Positions 1-8,769 of a stretch of DNA of 64,000 nucleotides are shown piece by piece. Source of the DNA: Rhodococcus sp. Z13 (GTDB taxonomy: Bacteria; Actinomycetota; Actinomycetes; Mycobacteriales; Mycobacteriaceae); contig NZ_CP107551.1 in assembly GCF_025837095.1 (NCBI RefSeq), forward strand, positions 3,218,668 to 3,282,667, read 5' to 3'. The translations under genes and the position numbers were made by a program. The notes below the pieces were generated by a model, which had not been told where the DNA came from, searched no databases, and saw nothing but the letters and a program-made list of their open reading frames with translations. How positions within the stretch are numbered: the first letter of the stretch is position 1; every line of letters starts with the position of its first letter.

Positions 1-1077
1 GCGGATTTCGCGTCGGCCGAGGATGCCGTGCAGGACGCGCTCGTCGAAGCCCTGCGGGTGTGGCCGGAGGATCCGCCGCGCGACCCGAAGGGCTGGCTGG
101 TCGCGGTGGCGTGGCGCAGGTTCCTCGATGCGGTGCGCGCCGACGCGTCCCGCAGGCGCCGGGAGGTCCTCGTCGAGGCGGAGCCCCGGCCCGGACCGGG
201 CGCACCGGTGGACGACACGCTCGCGTTGTATTTCCTGTGCGCCCACCCTTCGCTCACTCCGGCGTCGGCGGTGGCGCTGACCCTGCGGGCCGTCGGCGGG
301 CTGACCACCCGGCAGATCGCACAGGCCTATCTCGTTCCGGAAGCGACGATGGCCCAGCGCATCAGCCGGGCCAAGCGCACGATCTCGGAGGTCCGGCTGG
401 ACCGGCCGGGGGATGTCGCGACGGTACTGCGGGTGCTCTATCTCGTGTTCAACGAGGGTTGTTCGGGTGACGTCGACCTGGCGACCGAGGCCATCCGGCT
501 CACGCGTCGGCTGGCAGCGGTGATCGACCATCCCGAGGTGTCGGGTCTGCTCGCGCTCATGCTGCTCCACCATGCCCGCCGTCCGGCACGGACCGGGCCG
601 GACGGCGGTCTCGTCCCGCTCGCCGAACAGGACCGCGGCCTGTGGGACACGGACATGATCGCGGAGGGCGTGGCGGTCCTGCAGGCGGCGCTCGCCCGCG
701 ACCGGCTCGGGGAGTTCCAGGCGCAGGCGGCCGTCGCCGCCCTGCACGCCGACGCACGCACTGTGGAGGAGACCGACTGGGCGCAGATCGTCGAGTGGTA
801 CGACGAGCTGCTGCGCTTCACGGACAATCCGGTGGCCCGCCTCAACCGTGCCGTCGCGGTCGGGGAGGCCGAGGGACCGCACGCCGGTCTCGCGGCGCTG
901 GCGGAGCTCGATCCCGGCCTGCCCCGCTACACGGCGGCCGCGGCGTACCTCCACGAACGTGCCGGCGACCCGGAGAGGGCGGCGCAGCTGTACGCGGAGG
1001 CGGCACGGTTGGCGACGAGCCTTCCCGAGCGGGATCATCTGGTGCGCTGTGCCGCGCGGTTGCGCAACTCTTCCTGA
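1..1077 (+). CDS. ECF42-type RNA polymerase sigma factor, 5' end missing
   Basis: The reading frame is open from the first base, so the start and most of sigma region 2 lie outside the window. The visible 358 residues begin at the end of region 2 (AEDAVQDALVEALRVWP) and continue through a sigma region 4 helix-turn-helix (LTTRQIAQAYLVPEATMAQRISRAKR). A long C-terminal alpha-helical extension follows (YLVFNEGCSG, then LLHHARRPAR and LAEQDRGLWD). That extension is typical of the ECF42/DUF6596 group, whose sigma factors are usually encoded beside DGPF/YCII-like proteins; such a partner would lie upstream and is not visible. The extension is thought to act as a built-in regulatory module. No anti-sigma gene follows: the next gene is a multicopper oxidase. 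Confidence 0.9.
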   Translation, partial: ADFASAEDAVQDALVEALRVWPEDPPRDPKGWLVAVAWRRFLDAVRADASRRRREVLVEAEPRPGPGAPVDDTLALYFLCAHPSLTPASAVALTLRAVGGLTTRQIAQAYLVPEATMAQRISRAKRTISEVRLDRPGDVATVLRVLYLVFNEGCSGDVDLATEAIRLTRRLAAVIDHPEVSGLLALMLLHHARRPARTGPDGGLVPLAEQDRGLWDTDMIAEGVAVLQAALARDRLGEFQAQAAVAALHADARTVEETDWAQIVEWYDELLRFTDNPVARLNRAVAVGEAEGPHAGLAALAELDPGLPRYTAAAAYLHERAGDPERAAQLYAEAARLATSLPERDHLVRCAARLRNSS

Positions 1078-1161
1078 GCGCCGGTTCGGGGTTCTCCCCC
1101 ATCGGAAGATCCGGTTCCGCACCGGATGTGCCGACGACGCGGGATCACGAGGATCGTCACC

Positions 1162-2682
1162 GTGAGAGTTCTCGTGCGCCTGCTCGCCGTCCCCCTCGTC
1201 CTCTTCGCGGCCTTCGTGGCCGTCATCGGCGGGCTGGCCGTCCACGCCTGGACGACCCGGGCGGTGGACACGACCGGCCGCGTCGCGTTCGACACTCCCC
1301 TGCGCATCCCGCCCGTGGAGACCGGTACCGTCGATGCCGACGGCACACGCGTGTTCGACCTGACGATGCAGCGCGGCACGAGCGATCTCGGGCACGGCCC
1401 CGGCACCCGGACGTGGGGTGTGAACGGCGATCATCTCGGGCCGACCCTGCGCGCCGAGCGCGGCGAGAAGGTGCGCGTGAACGTCACGAACGCACTCGGT
1501 GAGACGAGCAGCATGCACTGGCACGGCATGCGCCTGCCCGCCGCCATGGACGGTGGTCCGCACCAGCCGATCGAACCGGATACGACCTGGTCGCCGTACT
1601 GGACCGTCGACCAGCCCGCCGCGACCCTCTGGTACCACCCGCATCTGCACGGCTCCACCGCCGCCCATGTGTACCGGGGCGTGGCGGGCATGTTCCTGGT
1701 CGACGAACCCGGTGCGCCGCCTCTCCCGCACGACTACGGCGTCGACGACGTCCCCGTGATCGTGCAGGACAAGCGGTTCGACGGCGATCAGTTCGCGGAG
1801 GACGACGCGATGTTCTCCGATGTCGGGCTCCTCGGCGACGAGATCCTCGTCAACGGCACGCCGCGGCCGTTCCTCGAGGTCGGTACCGAGGCAGTGCGGC
1901 TGCGGGTTCTCAACGCGTCGAACGCACGGGTCTACGACTTCTCCTTCGACACCGGGATGCCCTTCCTGCTCGTCGGCAGCGACGGAGGCCTGCTCGAGCA
2001 GCCGCGGCCGATCCGCAGCATCCAGCTGTCGCCGGGTGAGCGCGCCGAGATCGTCGTCCGGCCGGAACCGGGCTCGCGGCACGTGCTGCGCAGTACCCCA
2101 CCGGACCTGCGGAGCGATTTCTGGCAGGACCGTTTCTCCGGCGGCGACGACCGGATCGACGTCCTCGAACTGCGTGTCGCGGCCGACCTCGCGCCGTCAC
2201 CCGCGATCCCGGAGCAGCTGACGACCCTGCCCGAGCTCGGGGACCCGACCGGGACCCGGGAGGTGGAGCTGACCTCCTCGTCGACGATCGACGGGCGGGA
2301 GATGGACATGAGCCGGATCGACCAGGTGGTGGTCGCGGGATCCACCGAACTGTGGGAGGTGCGCAACGCGAGCGGCACGATCCACAACTTCCACATCCAC
2401 GACACACAGTTCGAGATCGTCGACGTCACGGGGATGCACCCCGATCATCCTTCCCTCGCCGGCCGCAAGGACACCGTCTTCCTGCCTCCCGGCGCGACGG
2501 CACGGCTGCTCGTGCCGTTCGGCCGGCACCCCGACCCGCAGATGCCGTACATGTACCACTGCCATCTGCTGAAGCACGAGGACAACGGGATGATGGGCCA
2601 GTTCGTGGTGGTCGGCGCCGAGCACATCGACGAGGTGACGGGCACGGTCGGCACCGATCACCACGCCCACTCCGGAGGGTGA
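1162..2682 (+). CDS. Multicopper oxidase with N-terminal signal or anchor
   Basis: A 506-residue three-cupredoxin multicopper oxidase of the CueO/CotA/MmcO type, expected to work outside the membrane and oxidise Cu(I), Fe(II), Mn(II) or phenolic substrates with reduction of O2 to water. The four copper-ligand motifs are intact: HWH at residues 119-121, HPHLH at 159-163, HNFHIH at 408-413, and HCHLLKHEDNGMM at 466-478, which supplies the trinuclear His residues, the type 1 Cys467 and a Met-rich axial site. The N-terminus is a single hydrophobic segment after a few Arg residues, suggesting a Sec or Tat signal or anchor. GTG at 1162 is preferred because the hydrophobic segment follows directly; an ATG at 1126 is in frame. 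The specific substrate cannot be read from the sequence. Confidence 0.9.
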   Translation: MRVLVRLLAVPLVLFAAFVAVIGGLAVHAWTTRAVDTTGRVAFDTPLRIPPVETGTVDADGTRVFDLTMQRGTSDLGHGPGTRTWGVNGDHLGPTLRAERGEKVRVNVTNALGETSSMHWHGMRLPAAMDGGPHQPIEPDTTWSPYWTVDQPAATLWYHPHLHGSTAAHVYRGVAGMFLVDEPGAPPLPHDYGVDDVPVIVQDKRFDGDQFAEDDAMFSDVGLLGDEILVNGTPRPFLEVGTEAVRLRVLNASNARVYDFSFDTGMPFLLVGSDGGLLEQPRPIRSIQLSPGERAEIVVRPEPGSRHVLRSTPPDLRSDFWQDRFSGGDDRIDVLELRVAADLAPSPAIPEQLTTLPELGDPTGTREVELTSSSTIDGREMDMSRIDQVVVAGSTELWEVRNASGTIHNFHIHDTQFEIVDVTGMHPDHPSLAGRKDTVFLPPGATARLLVPFGRHPDPQMPYMYHCHLLKHEDNGMMGQFVVVGAEHIDEVTGTVGTDHHAHSGG

Positions 2683-2685
2683 ACA

Positions 2686-2723
2686 CGGTCACGCATCCCG
2701 GTGGTGGGAATGGATCGTGACCG
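2686..2723 (+). terminator. Imperfect hairpin after the multicopper oxidase
   Basis: Arms CGGTCACG and CGTGACCG pair, with an inner CATCCC/GGGAATG pairing (one bulged A) and a short loop. It starts 3 bases after the stop codon and has no T-run, which is common for actinobacterial terminators. Confidence 0.5.
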
Positions 2724-3003
2724 GAGTAGGTTGAGGGGTGTGGATCGGCGCGTCGCGTACGCCCCGGAGCCAATGAGAAACCGCCTTCGTGGAATACCGT
2801 CCGGCTGGAGCCACGTTGCGCCACGTGCCGTGAGGCATCCGGCGCGTCGGTCCACCCTTTCTTCCGCACCTCCCTGTGTTGCTGACGCGGCTGTGCTGTC
2901 GAGCACGCTGACGCGGCTGTGCTGTCGAGCACGCTGAAGCGGTCCTGTCTCCGCAAGTACAGTTGCCGATCGTCACATCGTCAGCGGAAATCGGGAGTGT
3001 GCA
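2724..3003. other. Intergenic region before the MMPL transporter
   Basis: No convincing gene is present. It holds the leader of the MMPL gene and a tandem 26-bp duplication near its right end, listed separately. A GGGAG ribosome-binding site lies just before the GTG at 3004. No clear -35/-10 pair could be chosen. Confidence 0.6.
2881..2932. repeat. Perfect 26-bp tandem duplication containing a small palindrome
   Basis: Two head-to-tail identical 26-bp units (2881-2906 and 2907-2932), followed by the start of a third (GCTGAAGCGG). Each unit contains GTGCT-GTCG-AGCAC, a 5-bp inverted repeat around 4 bases, so the region carries two identical palindromic half-operators or small hairpins 26 bp apart, about 70 bp upstream of the transporter start. 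Confidence 0.85.
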
Positions 3004-5127
3004 GTGAATCGCTGGGCCCAGTTCGTCGTCGCCAGGAGCCGATGGGTCCTCGCATTCGTGTTGCTCGTGGTGCTCGTCGCCGGCGCATGGGGCGTGGGTG
3101 TGTTCGGCAAGTTGTCCGGGACCGGCTACTACGATCCGGACAGCGAGGCCGTGAAGGTCGAGCAGATCATCTACGACACCTTCGGTTCACAGGCCGCGGA
3201 CATCATCGCGCTCTACACCGCCCCCGAGGGCCGCACCGTCGACGACATCCGTCCCGACGTCGAACGGACCCTCGACGAGTTCCTCGAACAGGTCCCGGCC
3301 GAGTCGATCCAGACCTACTGGACCGCCCCACCACCGATGAACCAGCTGCTGCTGTCGACGGACCAGCGCAGTGTCGCCGCGTCCATCACCCTCGGTGCGA
3401 ACTCGGGGCTGACGAACGCGACCTTCCCCGCCGCCCTCGACCTGCTCGAGGTGCCCGGGGTGGAGTCGCAGTTCGCGGGCAACACCGTCGTGGCCGTCGA
3501 GTTCACCGACACCCTCGAGCACGATCTGGTCCGGTCCGAGCTCATCGCCGTCCCGATCACGCTGGTGCTGCTCGTGTTCATCTTCGGTGGGGTGATCGCC
3601 GCGGCCGTGCCGGTGTTCGTGGGTGTGCTGGCGATCTTCTCCTCCCTCGCGACGCTGCGGTTGCTGTCGAACTTCACCGAGGTGTCCTCGTACGCCCTCA
3701 ACATCACGTCGCTGATCGGCCTGGGCTTGGCCATCGACTACGGGTTGTTCATCGTCGGCCGTTTCCGTGAGGAACTCGCGGCGGGCAAGGACGTCCCCAC
3801 CGCGGTCGGACGCACGATGGCGACGGCCGGCCACACCGTCATGTTCTCCGCGGCCCTGCTGATCTGCGCGTTCGCCGGCATGCTCGTCTTCCCGCAGGCG
3901 GTCCTGCGGTCGCTCGGTCTCGGCGCGATGGCCGCTGTGCTCGGTGCCGCCGTGCTGTCGCTGACCGCGGTGCCGGCCGTGCTGACGATGCTCGGTCACC
4001 GGATCAACGCCTGGACCTGGGACCGGGAGGCGTCCACCCGCAGCGAGGCGCGCGCCCGGCGGTTCTGGGGCGGCGTGGTCCGCAAGGTCGTGCGCCGGCC
4101 CGCCCTCATCGCCGTCGTCATCACCGCTGGTCTGCTCGTCGTCGCCTCCCCGGTGTTGAAGGCCGGTTTCGGCGAGATCGAGTACACCGCGCTGCCCGAG
4201 GACAGTGCGGCCCGTGCCGCCACCCAGACCCTGCTCGACGAGTTCCCGAGTACCGGCAACGGTGCGACGCTCGTGCTGCAGGGTGAGGGCGGGCAGGCTC
4301 CCGGCAGCGATGCGGTGCGCACGGTGTCCAGCGCGGTCGCCAAGGTCGACGGCATCTCGCAGACGGTGATCGTGGGACAGGAAGGCGACGTCGTCGTCCT
4401 CCAGGCCCTCTACGGCCAGGGCGTGGACGGCACCGAGCGGGCCACCGAGATCACCCACGAACTGCGGGCCCTTCCCGCACCCGACGGCACCGATCTGCTG
4501 GTCGGCGGCGGCCGGGCCCTCGTCGACGACTCGAACCGGGCCGTCTCCGAGGCCCTGCCCTGGATGATCGCGGTCATGGTGGTCTCGACGTTGGTGCTGC
4601 TGTTCCTGGCGTTCGGGTCCGTGGCGCTGCCGATCAAGGCGGTGCTCATGGCCGGGCTGAGCCTGGCCGCGACCTTCGGTGTGCTGACCTGGGTGTTCCA
4701 GCTGGGGCACGGGGCGTCGCTGCTGCATGTGGTGCCGTCCGCGATGGAACCGACCTTCGTCGTGCTGATCCTCGCCGTGGTGTTCGGTCTGTCGACCGAC
4801 TACGAGGTCTTCCTCATGTCGCGGATGATGGAGGCCCGTGCGGCCGGGGCGACGACGGTGGAAGCCGTCGAGTACGGCATCTCCCGCACGGGGCGCATCG
4901 TGACGGCCGCGGCCCTGCTGCTGATCGTGGTGACGGGCGCGTTCACCGTCTCCGGCCTGTCGATCATGCGGTTCCTCGGGGTGGGCATGATCGTCGCGCT
5001 GATCGTCGACGCGACGATCGTGCGCATGCTGCTCGTGCCGTCGCTGGTCAAGCTCATGGGTGAGGCCAACTGGTGGGCTCCGGCGTGGATGAAGAAGGTG
5101 CACGCGAAGGTCGGGCTCGGGCACTGA
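3004..5127 (+). CDS. MMPL-family RND transporter
   Basis: A 707-residue MmpL/YdfJ-like RND transporter, expected to use the proton gradient to move lipids or hydrophobic compounds across the inner membrane. The layout is two repeats: one N-terminal membrane segment (residues 16-32), an outside domain, then five membrane segments per half. Both halves carry the Asp-Tyr pair used for proton relay in this family: D245-Y246 in GLAIDYGLFIVGRF and D599-Y600 in GLSTDYEVFLMSRM. The GTG start at 3004 has a GGGAG ribosome-binding site. It is much shorter than mycobacterial MmpL3 and lacks its long cytoplasmic tail, so it belongs to the compact MMPL group. Cargo is unknown. The preceding promoter region carries the 26-bp duplication. 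Confidence 0.93.
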   Translation: MNRWAQFVVARSRWVLAFVLLVVLVAGAWGVGVFGKLSGTGYYDPDSEAVKVEQIIYDTFGSQAADIIALYTAPEGRTVDDIRPDVERTLDEFLEQVPAESIQTYWTAPPPMNQLLLSTDQRSVAASITLGANSGLTNATFPAALDLLEVPGVESQFAGNTVVAVEFTDTLEHDLVRSELIAVPITLVLLVFIFGGVIAAAVPVFVGVLAIFSSLATLRLLSNFTEVSSYALNITSLIGLGLAIDYGLFIVGRFREELAAGKDVPTAVGRTMATAGHTVMFSAALLICAFAGMLVFPQAVLRSLGLGAMAAVLGAAVLSLTAVPAVLTMLGHRINAWTWDREASTRSEARARRFWGGVVRKVVRRPALIAVVITAGLLVVASPVLKAGFGEIEYTALPEDSAARAATQTLLDEFPSTGNGATLVLQGEGGQAPGSDAVRTVSSAVAKVDGISQTVIVGQEGDVVVLQALYGQGVDGTERATEITHELRALPAPDGTDLLVGGGRALVDDSNRAVSEALPWMIAVMVVSTLVLLFLAFGSVALPIKAVLMAGLSLAATFGVLTWVFQLGHGASLLHVVPSAMEPTFVVLILAVVFGLSTDYEVFLMSRMMEARAAGATTVEAVEYGISRTGRIVTAAALLLIVVTGAFTVSGLSIMRFLGVGMIVALIVDATIVRMLLVPSLVKLMGEANWWAPAWMKKVHAKVGLGH

Positions 5128-5136
5128 CCCGTCGTG

Positions 5137-5156
5137 GCTCCCGCCGCGGTGGGAGC
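5137..5156. terminator. Bidirectional hairpin between convergent genes
   Basis: GCTCCCGCC-GC-GGTGGGAGC can form a stem of up to 9 bp with one G-T pair. It sits 9 bases after the MMPL stop and touches the stop codon of the convergent gene on the minus strand, so it could serve both. Confidence 0.55.
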
Positions 5157-6019
5157 TACAGCGGGGTGACGGTCGTGGCGATCACCGGGCGCACCGGCTT
5201 GGGGTCGGCACCGCAGCTCGCGGGTCGCGCGGGCAGCTCCGAGGTCTCCACCCCGACCCGCCACGTGCGGCCGTCCCGGTGGCGCACCACGGGTCCGTCC
5301 TCGACGGTGAGCGCGTCGAGGACGTGCTCCCCGATCGCCTCACGCACCGCGAGTTCCGCGACCTGCCCGACCGCGTTCCACGTGCTGCGTCCCCGCAACC
5401 CGGCGGGATGCACCCGGCCCTCGCGCGCCGCCCGGACCGCGGCGAGACTGTCGGCCGCGTCGAGCCGGCCGTAGGTGTAGCCGGTGGGCAGCAGGATCAT
5501 CGACGGCGCGAACCGGTGCCCGCCGGTGTGCGAGCACTCCCAGACGTCCTGGCCGAGCTCCTCGGCGAGCGCCGCGGCGACGGGCCGGCCGAGGACGGCG
5601 CAGCAGCGGTCGCGCTTGCCGTGGGCACACACCAGCGCGACCGGATCGGTCTGCGCGGCGCCGATGCCGGGCGCCGGACCGGCCACCACGCGGGGGACGA
5701 TCCCGCGCAGTTCCGCGGGGTCGGTGATCTCGAGCCGTTCGCACCAGGTGGAACCCGGCTCGGTGCGGGCGAGCAGGACCGTCCGCGTCGGGCGCACCAC
5801 GTCGCGTCCCGGGCGGCGGATGAACAGGATCCGCACGTCCGCGGCCTTCGCGAGAGCGGACAGTTCGCCGACCAGGTCGGCGCCGAGGGCGGTGCCGTCG
5901 AGCACGTCGCGTCCCCATCCGGACGGCATCTCGAGGCAGACGTAACCGGGGGCCGTCGCGGCGGTGCCGGCCAGCGGTTCGTCGCGGGCGGACAGGACGG
6001 AACAGGTCGGAGCGCTCAC
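5156..6019 (-). CDS. Sucrase/ferredoxin-like family protein
   Basis: A 287-residue member of the sucrase/ferredoxin-like (Suc_Fer-like) family, which has a thioredoxin-like ferredoxin fold. The family signature is visible as VCAHGKRDRCCAVLGRPVA and the following WECSHTGGHRFAP; these Cys and His residues are candidates for [2Fe-2S] or metal binding, as in thioredoxin-like ferredoxins. An additional Cys pair lies near the N-terminus (SAPTCSV, GYVCLEMP). The biological role in actinobacteria is not established. The GTG at 6019 gives the family N-terminus. It lies 22 bases downstream of the membrane-protein gene on the same strand and is probably cotranscribed with it. Confidence 0.8.
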   Translation of the reverse strand: MSAPTCSVLSARDEPLAGTAATAPGYVCLEMPSGWGRDVLDGTALGADLVGELSALAKAADVRILFIRRPGRDVVRPTRTVLLARTEPGSTWCERLEITDPAELRGIVPRVVAGPAPGIGAAQTDPVALVCAHGKRDRCCAVLGRPVAAALAEELGQDVWECSHTGGHRFAPSMILLPTGYTYGRLDAADSLAAVRAAREGRVHPAGLRGRSTWNAVGQVAELAVREAIGEHVLDALTVEDGPVVRHRDGRTWRVGVETSELPARPASCGADPKPVRPVIATTVTPL

Positions 6020-6041
6020 ACGGCCATTGTCGCCCGCCCGG

Positions 6042-6578
6042 TCATCCGCGGGACGAGCGCCCTCGCACCGACCGCAGCGCCGCGGCACCCCACAGCCGCA
6101 GGAAACCCTGCGACAGGTAGGCGAGGCTGCCGAGCGCCAGCGCCCACTTGGTGACGCTGACCGTGGACGCGGTCCGCACGATCCGGTCGTCGATGCGGGT
6201 GCGGTGGTCGAGCAGGTACAGGCCGACGACGTTCTCGACGTAGTCACCGGCGGCCGCGACGGCCGGGGCGGCCAGCAGCAACCGGCGGGTCCGCGGCCGT
6301 AGCGGACGGTGCTCGTGGAGGGCGCGGGCCCCGGCGCGCAGCGCGATCGCGAAGGTCAGCGGGTGCACCATGTCCCAGTAGTAGTGCTCCCGGTACCGTT
6401 CGAGTTCCTCCGGACCGAGATTGTCGAGGATCTTCCGGTACTTCTCCGCTGAGAAGGTGGTCTGGATCGTGCCGACCGTCGTCGCGGTGGACCCGAGTAC
6501 GTGGGCGATGTTCGCCTGGGACACGGCGTAGAGAGCACTCGCAGCGACGAGGCGGAGGTCCGCTCGGGTGATGGCCAT
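6042..6578 (-). CDS. Hypothetical membrane protein
   Basis: A 178-residue protein that I do not recognise. It begins with a hydrophobic helix (LRLVAASALYAVSQANIAHVLG), followed by a polar stretch with AEKYRKILDNLGPEELERYREHYYWD. Hydrophobic segments around LTFAIALRAGARAL, LLLAAPAVAAAGDYVENVVGLYLL and TKWALALGSLAYLSQGFL follow, so three or four membrane spans are likely. The tail is basic. It begins with ATG at 6578, diverges from the alcohol dehydrogenase gene across 151 bp, and is followed closely by the sucrase/ferredoxin-like gene. No functional residues can be named. Confidence 0.7.
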   Translation of the reverse strand: MAITRADLRLVAASALYAVSQANIAHVLGSTATTVGTIQTTFSAEKYRKILDNLGPEELERYREHYYWDMVHPLTFAIALRAGARALHEHRPLRPRTRRLLLAAPAVAAAGDYVENVVGLYLLDHRTRIDDRIVRTASTVSVTKWALALGSLAYLSQGFLRLWGAAALRSVRGRSSRG

Positions 6579-6729
6579 GCTCCGATGCTAGGTCGAAGGT
6601 GCCCCGGACGAGACGGCTCCGTGGGGCGGCGAGTCGGGCATTTCCCGCCTTTTCGTGCGACCCGCCCCGCGACCTCCACACCGCCGGGCAGGGTGGGGTG
6701 CAGGAGTCGGGACGATCGGAAGGGGTCCG

Positions 6730-7836
6730 GTGCGGATCACGGGTGCAGTGCTGGAGGAGATCGGGCGGCCACGCCCGTACAGGCGGTCCACGCCGCTCGG
6801 GGTGGGCACGCTGGATCTGGAGCCGCCGGGCCCGGGCGAGGTGCTCGTCGAGATCGAATGCGCCGGGGTGTGCCACTCCGATCTGTCCGTCGTCGACGGC
6901 AACCGGGTACGTCCGGTGCCCATGCTGCTCGGGCACGAGGCGGCCGGGCGCATCGTCGAACTGGGCGACGGGGTCGCAGGACCGACGGTCGGGCAGCGGG
7001 TCGTCACGACCTTCCTGCCGCGCTGCGGGGACTGCGAGGGCTGCGCGAGCGACGGCATCCGGCCCTGCCTCCCGGGATCGGCGGCGAACGCCGCGGGGAC
7101 ACTGCTGGCGGGTGGCCGGCGTCTGCACCGCGCCGGCAGCGAGGTGCACCACCATCTCGGGGTGTCGGCCTTCGCCACGCACGCCGTCCTCGACGCCCGC
7201 TCCCTCGTACCGGTCGAGGACGACGTCCCGGCCGAGGTGGCCGCGCTCATGGGCTGCGCGGTGCTCACCGGTGGTGGTGCGGTGGTCAACGCGGCCCGTC
7301 CCGCCGCCGGGGAGACACTCGCCGTGGTCGGGCTCGGCGGGGTGGGCATGGCCGCGGTGCTCGTGGCCCTCGCCCACGAGGACGTCACCGTGGTCGCGGT
7401 GGACACCTCCCGGGACAAGCGGGACACGGCCCGGTCGCTGGGCGCGACGCACGTGTTCTCCCCCGACGAGGCCCTCGCGCAGGGCATCCGGGCGAGGGCC
7501 GTGGTGGAGGCGGCCGGCAGCGTGCCCGCGTTGGACACGGCGGTCGCGCTCACCGGGCCGGGCGGCACGACGGTGACGGTGGGCCTGCCCTCCCCCGACG
7601 CCCGGCTGGAGATCTCCCCCGCCGCGCTCGTCGGTGAGGGCCGGTCGCTGGTGGGCAGTTATCTCGGGTCCGCGGTGCCGGCCCGGGACATCCCCCGGTT
7701 CGTCGACATGTGGCGGCAGGGACGGCTCCCGGTGGAACGGCTCGTCACCGATCACCTGCCGCTGGCGAGGATCAACGAGGGCATGGACGCCCTCGCCGAA
7801 GGCACCGCGCTGCGCCAGATCGTCACCATGCGGTGA
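6730..7836 (+). CDS. Zinc-dependent alcohol dehydrogenase
   Basis: A 368-residue medium-chain dehydrogenase/reductase that oxidises an alcohol or thiol-aldehyde adduct with NAD(P). Catalytic zinc residues are C48 in GVCHSD and H69-E70 in LLGHEAAG. The structural zinc site is complete: C99, C102, C105 and C113 in RCGDCEGCASDGIRPC. The nucleotide-binding GLGGVG motif is at 201-206. This layout matches class III-like enzymes, including mycothiol-dependent formaldehyde dehydrogenases, but the exact substrate is not decided by the sequence. GTG at 6730 is chosen because GGAAGGGG lies 4-5 bases upstream. It converges with the exonuclease gene only 7 bases after its stop. Confidence 0.9.
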   Translation: MRITGAVLEEIGRPRPYRRSTPLGVGTLDLEPPGPGEVLVEIECAGVCHSDLSVVDGNRVRPVPMLLGHEAAGRIVELGDGVAGPTVGQRVVTTFLPRCGDCEGCASDGIRPCLPGSAANAAGTLLAGGRRLHRAGSEVHHHLGVSAFATHAVLDARSLVPVEDDVPAEVAALMGCAVLTGGGAVVNAARPAAGETLAVVGLGGVGMAAVLVALAHEDVTVVAVDTSRDKRDTARSLGATHVFSPDEALAQGIRARAVVEAAGSVPALDTAVALTGPGGTTVTVGLPSPDARLEISPAALVGEGRSLVGSYLGSAVPARDIPRFVDMWRQGRLPVERLVTDHLPLARINEGMDALAEGTALRQIVTMR

Positions 7837-7843
7837 GACGACC

Positions 7844-8758
7844 TCAGAGGTCGTAGTCCACCACGACGGGGGCGTGATCGCTGATCCGCCGGTCGGGGGC
7901 CGGATCCCGGTCGGTGCCCGCGGAGATCGCCGTGCGGGCCAGTCCCGGTGTGGCGAGGTGGTAGTCGATGCGCCAGCCCGAATCGGAGGCGAACGATTCG
8001 CCCAGCCACGACCACCACGAATAGGGTCCGTCGACCTCGGGGTGCAGGGAGCGGACCACGTCGACGAGGGTGCGCGGCGACAACAGCGAGTCGAACCAGG
8101 CCCGTTCCTCGGGGAGGAACCCCTCGGCCTGGCCGCGCCGCCGCCAGTTGCGCACGTCGTAGCGGGTGTGGGCGACGTTGAAATCCCCCATGATCAGGAA
8201 CTCCCGACCCCGGGCGCGGGCGGCGAGGCGGGTGCGGGTCAGCTGCCGCGCGAAGGCGGACAGGAACCGCATCTTGCGTTCGTAGCGGCGGCCCCCGTCC
8301 GGTTCCTCCCGCATCCGGCCGGGCTTCTGCAGGTGGGCCGGGAGCCCGCCCTTGGGCAGGTAGAGCGACGCGACGGTGATCGGCGCCTCGGCAAGGTCCA
8401 CCTCGATGTAGCGGCCCTCGCGGGCGAATTCGGAGAGCCCGCGCGCGAGCGGCCCCCGGTCGAGCTCGACGAGGTCGAGGTGGTCATCGCCGGGCAGGCG
8501 CAGCAGGGCGGTGCCGCTCCAGGTGCGGACGGCCACCGGTTCGTGGAGTGTCAGGATCCCCACGCCGTTGCGGCCGGGGAGGAGGCCCTCCTCGTAGGCG
8601 AGGTGGTACTTGCCGAACACGCCCTCGGGGATGGCGGCGGCGGGGGCGCGGACCTCCTGCAGGGCCACGACGTCGGGGGTGCGCTCGCGCAACCAGTCCT
8701 CGAAGCCGCGTCGCCGGGCCGCGCGGATTCCGTTGATGTTGAAGGTCGCGATCCGCAC
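7844..8758 (-). CDS. xthA: Exodeoxyribonuclease III (AP endonuclease family)
   Basis: A 304-residue exonuclease III/AP endonuclease used in base-excision repair to cut abasic sites and trim 3' blocked ends. Family motifs are visible in order: FNINGIRA at the N-terminus (metal and substrate Asn), LQEVR with the catalytic Glu, GDFNVAHTRYD with the Asp-Asn pair, and SDHAPVVVDY with the catalytic His at the C-terminus. GTG at 8758 places the FNINGIRA motif at its usual distance from the start. It follows the alpha/beta hydrolase gene by 11 bases and that gene follows imuB by about 50, so a DNA-repair cluster with the mutasome genes is plausible. Confidence 0.92.
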   Translation of the reverse strand: MRIATFNINGIRAARRRGFEDWLRERTPDVVALQEVRAPAAAIPEGVFGKYHLAYEEGLLPGRNGVGILTLHEPVAVRTWSGTALLRLPGDDHLDLVELDRGPLARGLSEFAREGRYIEVDLAEAPITVASLYLPKGGLPAHLQKPGRMREEPDGGRRYERKMRFLSAFARQLTRTRLAARARGREFLIMGDFNVAHTRYDVRNWRRRGQAEGFLPEERAWFDSLLSPRTLVDVVRSLHPEVDGPYSWWSWLGESFASDSGWRIDYHLATPGLARTAISAGTDRDPAPDRRISDHAPVVVDYDL

Positions 8759-8769
8759 GAGCGACCAGT

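Noticed and set aside
3187-5124. Open frame of 645 codons on the minus strand
   Set aside because: It is His/Gln/Asp-rich low-complexity sequence opposite the MMPL transporter, typical of antisense G+C codon bias.
5163-6247. Longer N-terminus of the sucrase/ferredoxin-like protein starting at 6247
   Set aside because: The extra 76 codons overlap the end of the membrane-protein gene and are Arg/Ser/Thr-rich without homology. GTG at 6019 gives the family start.
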